From Bacillota bacterium (GTDB taxonomy: Bacteria; Bacillota; Clostridia; Lachnospirales; Lachnospiraceae), in contig JAEZLH010000017.1 in assembly GCA_023435895.1 (NCBI GenBank), positions 62,001-126,000 on the forward strand: DNA of 64,000 bases, in the 5' to 3' direction. The notes under the pieces are model-generated. The model did not search any database and was not told the origin of the DNA. It was given only the letters and a program-made list of their open reading frames with translations. Made by a program: the position numbers and the translations under genes. This document shows positions 18,460-27,825 of this stretch, piece after piece (positions within the stretch are counted from its first letter, which is position 1; every line of letters begins with the position of its first letter).

Positions 18460-20598
18460 ATGTTTGGAGATTTATTAAATAAAAATATACAACCGAGTAA
18501 GATTGACGTTAGGCACATACCAGATATTGAAATATCTGAATCATTAGGGAGGGAATTGCAAAAGGTTTTGCAGGAAGAAGAAGGTAATTTTGCTAAAGTA
18601 TCGGATAGGACTGCTGTTGTTCAAACTGATAAAAATTACGTATTCTTCTCGAATCAATGGTTGTATTTGGCGGTGTTATGCAAGAAGTATGCAGAGGAAC
18701 TAAAACCATATGGGGATTTTTTTGATCAGAATATAAGAGGGAATCAACAGGTTATCAGTATTTTGGTTTCAAAAGATTATACTAATGAAAACTGGATTAA
18801 TCTTATCCCAGATGTTGTTGATAGAGATCGAATGAAAAGATTTATTGAACCTGATACAACCTTTAGACCTGGAAAAGCATTACTGAATGGGGATAAACTA
18901 CGCTCGATAAAAGATATTTTTGGTTCATGTATATTGAAGAAAATAGCTGTTCCAGACATGTCATCTGCGTATCTGGGCAACTTGATATATTACCTTGCAA
19001 AGAGACCAGAGCTATATAATGCTTTAGAAAGTGAAGTGATGAACCAAATCTTTACTAGTAATAATGCAATAAAACTGTCTTCTGTAACAAAGGACTGCGC
19101 CAAAGAGATAATAGATTATGTATATGAAATCGATAGGTTTGATAACATAAAGTCTTTGTTTGAGGTGAATGAGAAAAACGTAAAAGTGGACATATCAAAA
19201 ACAGGAGAGCTATTGCCAGTAGGTAATTTCCTTAGATATTTGTTTGCAAGACCTAGTTCAGAACTATATGAAGGCGGTTCAGAGAAACCTAGAGTATTTA
19301 CTAATAAAGAGTATTATATATGCATTGATAATGAACCTATCGAATGTAGACTTACCACAGAGTGGGTTGATTCAGAAGTTGAACAAGGTGGAAACGGTAA
19401 TTATCTTAAAGCATTAATTCAAATTGTAAATAGGTATTATGAAGGACGTATCGAGATAAAGAAAGAAATGGGGGATAAGTATATGTATGTAAAAAAAGAG
19501 ACATTTGAATTAAATAGCCTTCCAGATCTTTTTCAAAAAGAGTTTTCAAAAAGATATATAACCTCATTGTTAGCTAAGCCATTTGTAATACTTACGGGAA
19601 ATAGCGGTTCAGGAAAAACAAGAATCTCAAAGCAGTTTGCAGAGTATATCGAGTGTATTTCTCGTGAAGGAAAGAAAAATTGGGCGCTTGTTCCAGTGGG
19701 TGCAGATTGGACTGATAATGCCAAGGTGCTTGGATTCTTTAATCCGCTGGCAAATGAAGGAAAAGGAGAATATGTAAAGACTGCAATTGTTGAACTTATT
19801 GAAGAAGCAAACGAGCATAAAGATATTCCTTACTTTGTTATTCTCGATGAGATGAACCTTAGTCATGTAGAAAGATATTTTTCTGATTTTTTAAGTCATA
19901 TGGAGACGCCAGATTGTGCGTTTTTGCTAGATGGCTATCAAGGAAAGAAAGAGAAAAAAGGAGTGCTGGAGTATCCGGATAACCTATTTGTCGTTGGAAC
20001 TGTAAATATAGACGAAACAACATATATGTTTAGCCCAAAGGTTTTGGATAGGGCTAATGTGATTGAATTTAAACCGGATAAAGAGGAGGTTCTAAAATTA
20101 TTTTCAAAACCAAGTAGGATTGAGAATATAAAACCTGCAAGTGATGGAACAGCAGAGGCTTTTTTGAGATTATCAAGGGAGATTCGTTCTGGTAAATTTG
20201 ATATAGGAGAGTCGGGCAAATGTTTTTATAAAGATGAAAATGTTGAAACAGCAAAAGACAATATGGAATATGTTGAAGCAATCTTTTCGACTGTGTATGA
20301 AATAATTGAAGCGAATGATTTTGAATTTGCATTTAGAACAGTAAAAGAGATTCGTCAGTACATCTCGGCGGCATATGAAATAAGTTCAAAAGAAGAAAGC
20401 TTTGATCTAACGAAGGTTATTGATGAACAGCTACTTCAGAAGGTTTTGCCAAAGATTCATGGTAACAGAAAGGAAATTGCATCGTTATTAGAAGATTTGC
20501 AGAGGGTGTGTGAAACCTATAACCTTGGTCTTAGCAATAAAAAGATAGAACAGATGAAAGGGAAACTTGCAAAAGTGCAATATGCAAGTTTCATATAA
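18460..20598 (+). CDS. McrB-like AAA+ ATPase/GTPase
   Basis: A 712-residue motor protein. After a 370-residue N-terminal region with no recognised domain, which would be the place for target recognition, comes a McrB-type AAA+ domain. It has Walker A GNSGSGKTRISKQF (about residues 380-393), Walker B VILDEMNLSHVERYF (about 458-472) and the sensor segment VGTVNIDETTYMFSPKVLDR (about 511-530), related to the McrB signature MNxxDRS. In McrBC, McrB translocates DNA using GTP and activates the nuclease McrC. The next gene, nine bases downstream, looks like that partner. The nucleotide used cannot be told from sequence. Confidence 0.85.
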   Translation: MFGDLLNKNIQPSKIDVRHIPDIEISESLGRELQKVLQEEEGNFAKVSDRTAVVQTDKNYVFFSNQWLYLAVLCKKYAEELKPYGDFFDQNIRGNQQVISILVSKDYTNENWINLIPDVVDRDRMKRFIEPDTTFRPGKALLNGDKLRSIKDIFGSCILKKIAVPDMSSAYLGNLIYYLAKRPELYNALESEVMNQIFTSNNAIKLSSVTKDCAKEIIDYVYEIDRFDNIKSLFEVNEKNVKVDISKTGELLPVGNFLRYLFARPSSELYEGGSEKPRVFTNKEYYICIDNEPIECRLTTEWVDSEVEQGGNGNYLKALIQIVNRYYEGRIEIKKEMGDKYMYVKKETFELNSLPDLFQKEFSKRYITSLLAKPFVILTGNSGSGKTRISKQFAEYIECISREGKKNWALVPVGADWTDNAKVLGFFNPLANEGKGEYVKTAIVELIEEANEHKDIPYFVILDEMNLSHVERYFSDFLSHMETPDCAFLLDGYQGKKEKKGVLEYPDNLFVVGTVNIDETTYMFSPKVLDRANVIEFKPDKEEVLKLFSKPSRIENIKPASDGTAEAFLRLSREIRSGKFDIGESGKCFYKDENVETAKDNMEYVEAIFSTVYEIIEANDFEFAFRTVKEIRQYISAAYEISSKEESFDLTKVIDEQLLQKVLPKIHGNRKEIASLLEDLQRVCETYNLGLSNKKIEQMKGKLAKVQYASFI

Positions 20599-20607
20599 GA
20601 GATAATT

Positions 20608-23043
20608 ATGATTGGTGCAATATGTTTCAAAGTTACAAGTGAATATCAAGCAAGAATATATCCAGTTGGAACATACAATCTGATTGACTGGGAAAAAGAA
20701 GAATTCTGTATTTTGGGCACGGAATATTCTTGCTATAGTTTGAAGGAACCGACTAATAATAGTTTTATTGATGTAGCGCAAAGAACGGACGGAGTCTTTA
20801 CGTTACGATTGATTGAAACTAAGCAGTATATCCTGAGACTGGTGTGTGAATCGAATGTTGATATGGCATTGCCTAGATTTCAAAACGAAAATAATAAATC
20901 GCTGAAGATTAATAAGGATAAGGAATCCGTTATGTTTCAGTTTATTAATTATCTAGGCCGTTCGAGGATTACCTTTGGGGAAGACGAGAATCAAAAAAGT
21001 ATTTCATTTGAGGTTGTTCCAGATAAAATAAATTACGAGGAAGATTACATAAGTCTAACTGAGGCATTAGATCAGGTGTGCGCTGGGTTGCTTATGGAGA
21101 ATACAGGTTCAACATCAAATGTATTTCGACAGTCGAAAGAAACCACAGATTCAGTGTTTGAGCAGTTCATATTTTTGAGAAAGTTTTGTTATAGCCAGAA
21201 TCTGGAGGTTATTTTTGCATCAATAAAGCGAAATCCTGACCGTTTACTAATTAGAGAGGATGAGATGAGGCCTGTAGGTCAAGGAGTACCTTCGAAGAAA
21301 TTTTATTCAAATCCGTTTTCATTTAGTAAGGGGTGGCAAAGGAACTGTAGTAATGAGGGTGGATATTTATATTTACCCCAAGAGGTTTCGGTCACTCAGA
21401 AGCAAGATATTCTAGATACGCCCGCTAATAGGTTTATCAAGTTTGCATTGGAAAAATTTGATGATATATGTATTGAGTTAATTCGAATACTAAATACAAA
21501 TGATAATACTAAACAGGTTGAGTGCTTGTCGGAAGCCATCGCTATTCATGAAATGTTAGGGGACATTTTTAATGACAGTTTTTTTGATGATATTGGCATT
21601 TTAAATATAATGCCACAGAATAATCAAGTTCTTCAAAAAAGAGAGGGGTATTCTCAAATTTTTGAAGCTTATTCTATGCTAGAATTGGCATTGCAGCTTG
21701 ATTGGAAAGGAAAGAATGACGTGTATGAAGCGGAATCGAAAAACGTTGCACTTTTATATGAATATTGGTTGTTCTTTGAATTATATAAAATAATAAGAGC
21801 CATAGATGGTTGCGAGCTGGTTCATAGCAAAGAAGATTCGTTTTTAACAATAGATGTTGAGGGCATTACCGTTTCGCTTGAACAGGGGAAAAAATCATGT
21901 CAGTCCTTTATTATAGAGAAGTTACATACAAAAGCCAACTTGTATTATAACCGAACTTTTTCGCCAACCGAGTTTCAAACAACAAGATATGAAGGTTCGT
22001 ATTCCAGACCGTTTAGGCCAGACTATACATTAGCAGTATTTCCGGACACCTATAGTAAGGGAAGATACAATGGCGAAGAAATGGCAATTAAGAACGGAGC
22101 GGTTAGTTATGTTCATTTTGATGCAAAGTATAGGGTTACAGACATTGCATCTTTAGTTGGAAAGAGGTATGAAGAAGGATTTATTGATGATAAGATTGAT
22201 GAGGTAATTAATACATACAAAAGAGGTGATCTTCTCAAAATGCACACATATAACGATGCTATTCGCAGAACTATAGGAAGTTATGTGTTATATCCGGGAG
22301 AAAACAATACTACATCCCAGACGAATGAGACATTTAGGCTATATGATGAAATATTACCAGGTGTAGGTGCATTTGCAATCAAACCGAGTATAGAGGAGCA
22401 GTGCGAGAATGAATTGAGGACATTTATCACGGAATTGTTAGAGGAAAAGGGAACTATTAACTCCCGCTTGAATCGAATGAAGCATTATACAGAAATGGTT
22501 TTAAGAGAACCATCCATTAATTCTAAGGATGTGTCTAGAGCAATTATTACAGAATGTGTTAAGTCAGAACGAGGGGATTGTTGTGTTCTGGGTTATATTA
22601 GGGCTGATGCTGATGAAGATTATTACTTCTCACTTCGGGATAATGGCTTATTAAAAAATGGCTCGGAGTTTTTATTTTACTTTTATGCGATAAAAGGAAC
22701 AGAGGTGTATTCACATCATAAAGATGTGTTTAAAGCAGAAGACTTTTGCTTTTATACAAATCAGATAAATAAAACAAAAACGTATAAGCCAGAACCTGTT
22801 TTATGCAAAATCGTTACTAATGAGCTTATGTCTAGAAGGGCATTGGTCGAAAGGTTAGGTCAAAAGGGAATTGTAACAATAGAAGAAAGGCATCAAGCAG
22901 ATTTTTATTACGTGCTTACAGTGAATGTGGTAAATGATAATTATCGAATGGAAGAATTAGATGTTGCTGAAATAAGTATCCAAAATGGAAATGATACATT
23001 TAGTCCACATTCGCCTAAGGTATTAGTATGGGGAAATAATTAG
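20608..23043 (+). CDS. McrC/DUF2357-like nuclease partner with PD-(D/E)XK core
   Basis: The 811-residue protein matches the pattern of DUF2357-type McrC relatives: a long beta-rich N-terminal region likely to contact the AAA+ protein, a helical middle (residues about 275-410), and a PD-(D/E)XK nuclease core. The catalytic signature is the Asp in RPDYTLAVF (about 470) followed by VHFDAKYRV (about 502-510), a D-x-K version of the motif. About 220 residues follow the core and look like a separate C-terminal module. It is adjacent to the McrB-like gene, as McrC always is to McrB. Assignment rests on gene pairing plus the nuclease motif; the DUF2357 name is from memory of the family. Confidence 0.75.
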   Translation: MIGAICFKVTSEYQARIYPVGTYNLIDWEKEEFCILGTEYSCYSLKEPTNNSFIDVAQRTDGVFTLRLIETKQYILRLVCESNVDMALPRFQNENNKSLKINKDKESVMFQFINYLGRSRITFGEDENQKSISFEVVPDKINYEEDYISLTEALDQVCAGLLMENTGSTSNVFRQSKETTDSVFEQFIFLRKFCYSQNLEVIFASIKRNPDRLLIREDEMRPVGQGVPSKKFYSNPFSFSKGWQRNCSNEGGYLYLPQEVSVTQKQDILDTPANRFIKFALEKFDDICIELIRILNTNDNTKQVECLSEAIAIHEMLGDIFNDSFFDDIGILNIMPQNNQVLQKREGYSQIFEAYSMLELALQLDWKGKNDVYEAESKNVALLYEYWLFFELYKIIRAIDGCELVHSKEDSFLTIDVEGITVSLEQGKKSCQSFIIEKLHTKANLYYNRTFSPTEFQTTRYEGSYSRPFRPDYTLAVFPDTYSKGRYNGEEMAIKNGAVSYVHFDAKYRVTDIASLVGKRYEEGFIDDKIDEVINTYKRGDLLKMHTYNDAIRRTIGSYVLYPGENNTTSQTNETFRLYDEILPGVGAFAIKPSIEEQCENELRTFITELLEEKGTINSRLNRMKHYTEMVLREPSINSKDVSRAIITECVKSERGDCCVLGYIRADADEDYYFSLRDNGLLKNGSEFLFYFYAIKGTEVYSHHKDVFKAEDFCFYTNQINKTKTYKPEPVLCKIVTNELMSRRALVERLGQKGIVTIEERHQADFYYVLTVNVVNDNYRMEELDVAEISIQNGNDTFSPHSPKVLVWGNN

Positions 23044-23076
23044 TAGCAGAACACTAATGAGTTGAGGGAGTTACAT

Positions 23077-26000
23077 ATGGGAATAATTAATGAAACAGAT
23101 ATGATTGTTAGAGAAATAAAGCCAGAGTACAAATTTTTGGATAAGCTTTATGCAAATAATCCGTTAATTGGAAATGCGATAATTTCTGATAATATTATGG
23201 AAAAAATATGCGAACAAGCAAAATTGGCACTTGATAAACTTGTTGAGAATCCATCTCTTGCAGCGTCAGTTTCAACGACTTGCCATCTGTTTATTGCATT
23301 GTCAACTATTAATTATGCTAAAAGGTGGAATGCAGTTGAAGAAAGTCGCTTCACTAAATATGTAACCCTTCAGTTCGGGTATAGAGATGACTCTGGAAAA
23401 GTATGGGGGGTAATTTCTAATTCAGTGGAAAAAGCCTTTAGTGTTAAAAGAAGATTTTTTATTAAAGATAAAGGTGGAAGAGAGTTTTATGAAACAGTAT
23501 TAGTTCACTCATTTGCACCAGAGAATGCATGGAATTCTGTTTTTGATTTATTATATGATTTTCTAAGGAATAATCTTAGGTGGAATTATATAAAAGGAGA
23601 TCCTATTGTTGAGAAAATGATGTCTATTCTTAATGCTAGAATGAACGGCAACACGGCAGAAGATGAGGAATTAATCATTAGTTCAACTGAATACAAGATA
23701 AAGCTAGGGGCAAAAAGATTAATTCAAAACCGTCCGGAATATACAATAGAGTTATTTGATTGCATTTTATGCAGAATAAATGATTTGATTCATAATCAGG
23801 CAGAAGATTTCAAAAGTTATGTAGAACAGCTTGTTGACGTGTGGTTTGCTCGAAAAATTAGTAACATGTTAGAGGGAGATAAACAACATATAAGCAGGGC
23901 TTCACGAGGGGTAAGTGATACAGCATTATTTTATTCAAGAATCAGGGTTTCTGTATTTGCAAAGGATGGACGACTATTTGTACACAGTCCAGCAATTCGA
24001 TTGTCTGAGGCAGGACATAAATTAGCTGAAATAAAAGTTTATGAGAGCGATAAATTAGTCGGAAGAAGTATTCCTGAAATATATGGTAATGAATTAGGAG
24101 AAACAATAAATTCATGTGATATACCAGTTAATATTCCTTCAGAACGTGGATGTAATATAAACGTTAAAATCTATTGCGATGAGGAATTAATTTACGATTC
24201 TAAACAAAGTTTATTTAGAAAGTTCTTTGCGTTTAAAAATTCAAGAGAATGTAATATAAACAGTTTAAAAACAGGCGAATATGAGATGTATATTCCAAAT
24301 GTGGAACAGTATATCCTTAAGAATATTATAATAATATCAAGAACAGAAAAATTTATGGTTGTTAATTTGCTTGAAAATTTTTCAATCAAGTTTGGTGATA
24401 AGATTTTGGTTATGGATACATCCAATATTCAAGAGGCTGCTTTGTCCGAACCTGTATATATTGCTAATGCATGGTATGAAATGGATGAAGAACGTTACTC
24501 TGTTGCAGAGTCTATAGATTCATACAAGTTATATGCAGACAGAGAGCGACAGGGAAAGTCTATTCGCATGTTTGTGGATGAACACGAGGTGGATATAGAT
24601 CACTTCTGGACAGATGATGTGTGTGAAATTCCTCTTCAAGCTTTTTGTGAATCTGGGAAAGTACATAATATTTCAATTATTAATCTTGAAACTAATATTA
24701 CACTGTACCAAAAAAGTTTTTTGATAGTAGATAGACTTCATACAAGTTTCAACAGAACGGTTTATTTATCGAGAAGTGATTATGAAGCAGCAAAATTAGA
24801 AGTTGTATTGGATAATGAAGCTGGGAGTTTTAATTTTAATGTTTCTGATTCTGAAATAACAATAAATTATCATGGAGGAGAAATCAAAATTGTTATTCCA
24901 TGCATAAAGTATGAGTGGAATGCTATTCCTAGTATGTATCCAGGCGATAATATTTGGAAGAGAGATGTCCGTGAAGACTCGAGTTTGGTTATTCATAGAC
25001 CGATAACATTGGATGTTTTTGTTGAAGTAGGGGAATTAAAATATAGAGAAACGGAAATAAACTTGTACAATATAGTTCAAACAGAAGAGGAAAAAGCTTC
25101 ATATAACTATCCAATTACTGTTGTTTCTGGAAATGATTCTTATAAAATTGGTCAACTGATTTTTTCTCAAATGTTTACAAAAATGCCGGTTTTTACTGTG
25201 GAGAACAACACGGTTTACTGGGATGGCGGAATAAATTATATTGGAAATAAAGCGGATAGATTGTTATTGGAGTTATTTGACAATAATGAACAGGTATATC
25301 AGTTTTGTTTGTTGTTAGGAGAAATTGCTTTTGAGCTTCCAGATGATTTTAATGATGGAGAATACACTTATTTTATTGTCAATAAAGAACATGACAAAGA
25401 GCATATTATTGCACAGGATAATCAGTTTTTTGGAAATCATCAAAACAAATTTAGGTTTGAAAAGAAGACTATTCAAGTTAATGAGGTGACGGAAGATGTT
25501 GAAGATGGTTCAAGACCGCAACAAATAAAACCGGTATATATTGAGAACATTAAATATATAAGTAGGGATTATATTCCATCAGAGGATGGCATTTTTGATA
25601 TATATGAAGGACAAATGTATTTTACTAGGTCTGATGGAACCAAAAAGTATTATTCTTCGAAATACTATGATTATAAGAATAATTCATATTACAAGGTGAA
25701 TCCAGTTAAGATTATTTATATTAACGATAGATTATTGCGAATTGTCAATGATGATGAGGAAGGCCTATATTGTTATGATAATTTTGGAACGACACCTAGA
25801 TTAGAATTGACTGATAGAGAGCCATCAAGAGGTGCTAAGAATTACAAAGATATATTGTTTTATGTCTATGGGACGAACAAAATTATAGAGAAGAGAAGTA
25901 GCGTTCAGAATGTTGTGCCACAATTGTTTTCTAGGGAAGCTCGTATTTTTAACAAATTCGAAGAGGTCGAACAAAAATGTGTTATTGAAGCACCTGCATC

Positions 26001-27816
26001 ACGTAGAATGCTCATTAATGCAGGTCCTGGAACTGGAAAAACGTGGACACTTATTGAGAGAATTATTGATTTGGTAGATGTTCAGGAAATAGATCCAGAG
26101 ACTATATTAGTTCTTTGCTTTTCAAAAGCGGCAGTGGAAGTTGTCAAAGGAAGATTGGCAAAAGCAGCAGAGGAAGAGCACGCTTCTGAAATAGTAAATC
26201 TGGTTGATGTAAGGACATTTGACTCGTTTGCATCACAATTATTATATTGGGTCAAAAATGAAAGTGACTATGAAGAATTACAGTACTATGAGATAGGAAA
26301 GCTAAACTATGACGAGAGAATAAATCTGTTTAGTAGGTTGATAAAAGATATTCCGGAATTAATATCTCAGTGTGAACATTTATTTGTAGATGAGGTGCAG
26401 GATCTTGTGAAAAATCGAGCCAGAATGATACTAGATATGATAAGAACCATTCCTAGTAGTACTGGTGTGACTTTATTTGGCGATTCTTGTCAATCGATCT
26501 ATGACTATCAGACTGGAAGTGATAATATGTCATCTTCACAATTTTATAGTGTCATGGTAGAGAGAATGACAGGATTTTCATATGTTACCTTTAAGCGTAA
26601 TTACAGGCAAGGGGATTTTCTGGCAAGATTGGGAGATGAATATAGAAATGTGATTCTGACAGGTAATTCGAAAAATTGTGATGTTCACTGGAAGACAATA
26701 GTACAGCGAAATATAGAGAAATTTAAGACATATGAGGCTATAAAAATTGAATTGGAAGATTTAAAACCTTTGTTTGAAATAGGTACGGTTGGTATTTTAA
26801 CAAGAACAAATGGACAGGCTCTAAAAATATCAGCAGCAATGAGAAAAAAAGGGATAGAACACGTTTTAAGAAAAAGATTGTCCGATAATTCAATAAATAA
26901 ATGGGTTGCACTTATTTTTAATGAATACTCATTATCCTCAATGAGTGAAGAAGAATTCACAACTTTATATAAGAAAATCATTGGTGGTGAAAGAAAAGTA
27001 GAAGCATTAGAAGTCTGGAGCGCACTTAAGGAATCGACGAAAAGCTCTTATGAGAGGATTGGGGTAAGAGAAATATTAAGAGGGTTGATGACAAGTGCAA
27101 AAAACACGCTATTGTATTCCGAAGAAAAGGAAAGCAGACTAACAGTTACGAATATTCACAGAGGAAAAGGACGAGAGTTTGACACTGTTTTGGTTGAGAA
27201 CGATATATTTGATGAAGATGTGAAACCTTTGGATGAGCACAAGGTGTGTTATGTTGCTTTAACAAGACCAAAGGAAGAGATATATAGGATTGATGCAAAA
27301 GCCGAATATATGAGAATAGATAAAGATGGGGATCGAAGATCTTATAAGTCTGATTTTGTTGGATTTAATAAGCAACGATTAACATATTTTGAGGTTGGTC
27401 TTGGATCGGATTTAGACTGGAGATCTTTTGTGCATTTAGAGAAGGTACAGGAATATCTTAGAAATAATCAAAGGAATCTTATAGGACAATCCGTCGACCT
27501 GATTAAAGTTAAGAGAGAATCAAGCTTTGTAAAATATAAGATTGTTCTTGAGAACAATGGATTAGTTTTGGGATATACTAGTCAAGAGTTTTATGAATCA
27601 CTTTCTAGGGCATTACGTTCAGTGTATAATTTGCCACAAAGTAAAACATTATATTTTAATGTATATCCTGAACGATTTTCGGATATTTACATAGAGGATT
27701 TAATCTCCGTTATTGAATCGTCAGATGGTTCGGAAATTGGAGTGAAAAATCATGGAGATATGGTTACTTGGAATGCAATAAATATTGTTGGATATAGTAA
27801 GGTTGAATATTTGTAG
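23077..27816 (+). CDS. Giant protein: uncharacterised N-terminal region plus UvrD/Rep-type SF1 helicase
   Basis: The 1579-residue start at ATG 23077 follows GAGGGA. The first roughly 950 residues have no domain I recognise: a helical part (about 1-280), then long beta-rich repeats reminiscent of stacked immunoglobulin-like or tail-like folds. The C-terminal third is an SF1A helicase: Walker A NAGPGTGKTWTLIERII (about 983), Walker B HLFVDEVQDLV (about 1100), Gln-rich motif III, motif V VTNIHRGKGREFDTV (about 1357), and motif VI YVALTRPKEEIYR (about 1390). About 150 residues follow. It takes the place in the operon where other DISARM loci have DrmD or DrmE. The role could be unwinding or processing of invading DNA; the N-terminal role is unknown. 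Confidence 0.8.
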   Translation: MGIINETDMIVREIKPEYKFLDKLYANNPLIGNAIISDNIMEKICEQAKLALDKLVENPSLAASVSTTCHLFIALSTINYAKRWNAVEESRFTKYVTLQFGYRDDSGKVWGVISNSVEKAFSVKRRFFIKDKGGREFYETVLVHSFAPENAWNSVFDLLYDFLRNNLRWNYIKGDPIVEKMMSILNARMNGNTAEDEELIISSTEYKIKLGAKRLIQNRPEYTIELFDCILCRINDLIHNQAEDFKSYVEQLVDVWFARKISNMLEGDKQHISRASRGVSDTALFYSRIRVSVFAKDGRLFVHSPAIRLSEAGHKLAEIKVYESDKLVGRSIPEIYGNELGETINSCDIPVNIPSERGCNINVKIYCDEELIYDSKQSLFRKFFAFKNSRECNINSLKTGEYEMYIPNVEQYILKNIIIISRTEKFMVVNLLENFSIKFGDKILVMDTSNIQEAALSEPVYIANAWYEMDEERYSVAESIDSYKLYADRERQGKSIRMFVDEHEVDIDHFWTDDVCEIPLQAFCESGKVHNISIINLETNITLYQKSFLIVDRLHTSFNRTVYLSRSDYEAAKLEVVLDNEAGSFNFNVSDSEITINYHGGEIKIVIPCIKYEWNAIPSMYPGDNIWKRDVREDSSLVIHRPITLDVFVEVGELKYRETEINLYNIVQTEEEKASYNYPITVVSGNDSYKIGQLIFSQMFTKMPVFTVENNTVYWDGGINYIGNKADRLLLELFDNNEQVYQFCLLLGEIAFELPDDFNDGEYTYFIVNKEHDKEHIIAQDNQFFGNHQNKFRFEKKTIQVNEVTEDVEDGSRPQQIKPVYIENIKYISRDYIPSEDGIFDIYEGQMYFTRSDGTKKYYSSKYYDYKNNSYYKVNPVKIIYINDRLLRIVNDDEEGLYCYDNFGTTPRLELTDREPSRGAKNYKDILFYVYGTNKIIEKRSSVQNVVPQLFSREARIFNKFEEVEQKCVIEAPASRRMLINAGPGTGKTWTLIERIIDLVDVQEIDPETILVLCFSKAAVEVVKGRLAKAAEEEHASEIVNLVDVRTFDSFASQLLYWVKNESDYEELQYYEIGKLNYDERINLFSRLIKDIPELISQCEHLFVDEVQDLVKNRARMILDMIRTIPSSTGVTLFGDSCQSIYDYQTGSDNMSSSQFYSVMVERMTGFSYVTFKRNYRQGDFLARLGDEYRNVILTGNSKNCDVHWKTIVQRNIEKFKTYEAIKIELEDLKPLFEIGTVGILTRTNGQALKISAAMRKKGIEHVLRKRLSDNSINKWVALIFNEYSLSSMSEEEFTTLYKKIIGGERKVEALEVWSALKESTKSSYERIGVREILRGLMTSAKNTLLYSEEKESRLTVTNIHRGKGREFDTVLVENDIFDEDVKPLDEHKVCYVALTRPKEEIYRIDAKAEYMRIDKDGDRRSYKSDFVGFNKQRLTYFEVGLGSDLDWRSFVHLEKVQEYLRNNQRNLIGQSVDLIKVKRESSFVKYKIVLENNGLVLGYTSQEFYESLSRALRSVYNLPQSKTLYFNVYPERFSDIYIEDLISVIESSDGSEIGVKNHGDMVTWNAINIVGYSKVEYL

Positions 27817-27825
27817 GAGGATAAT

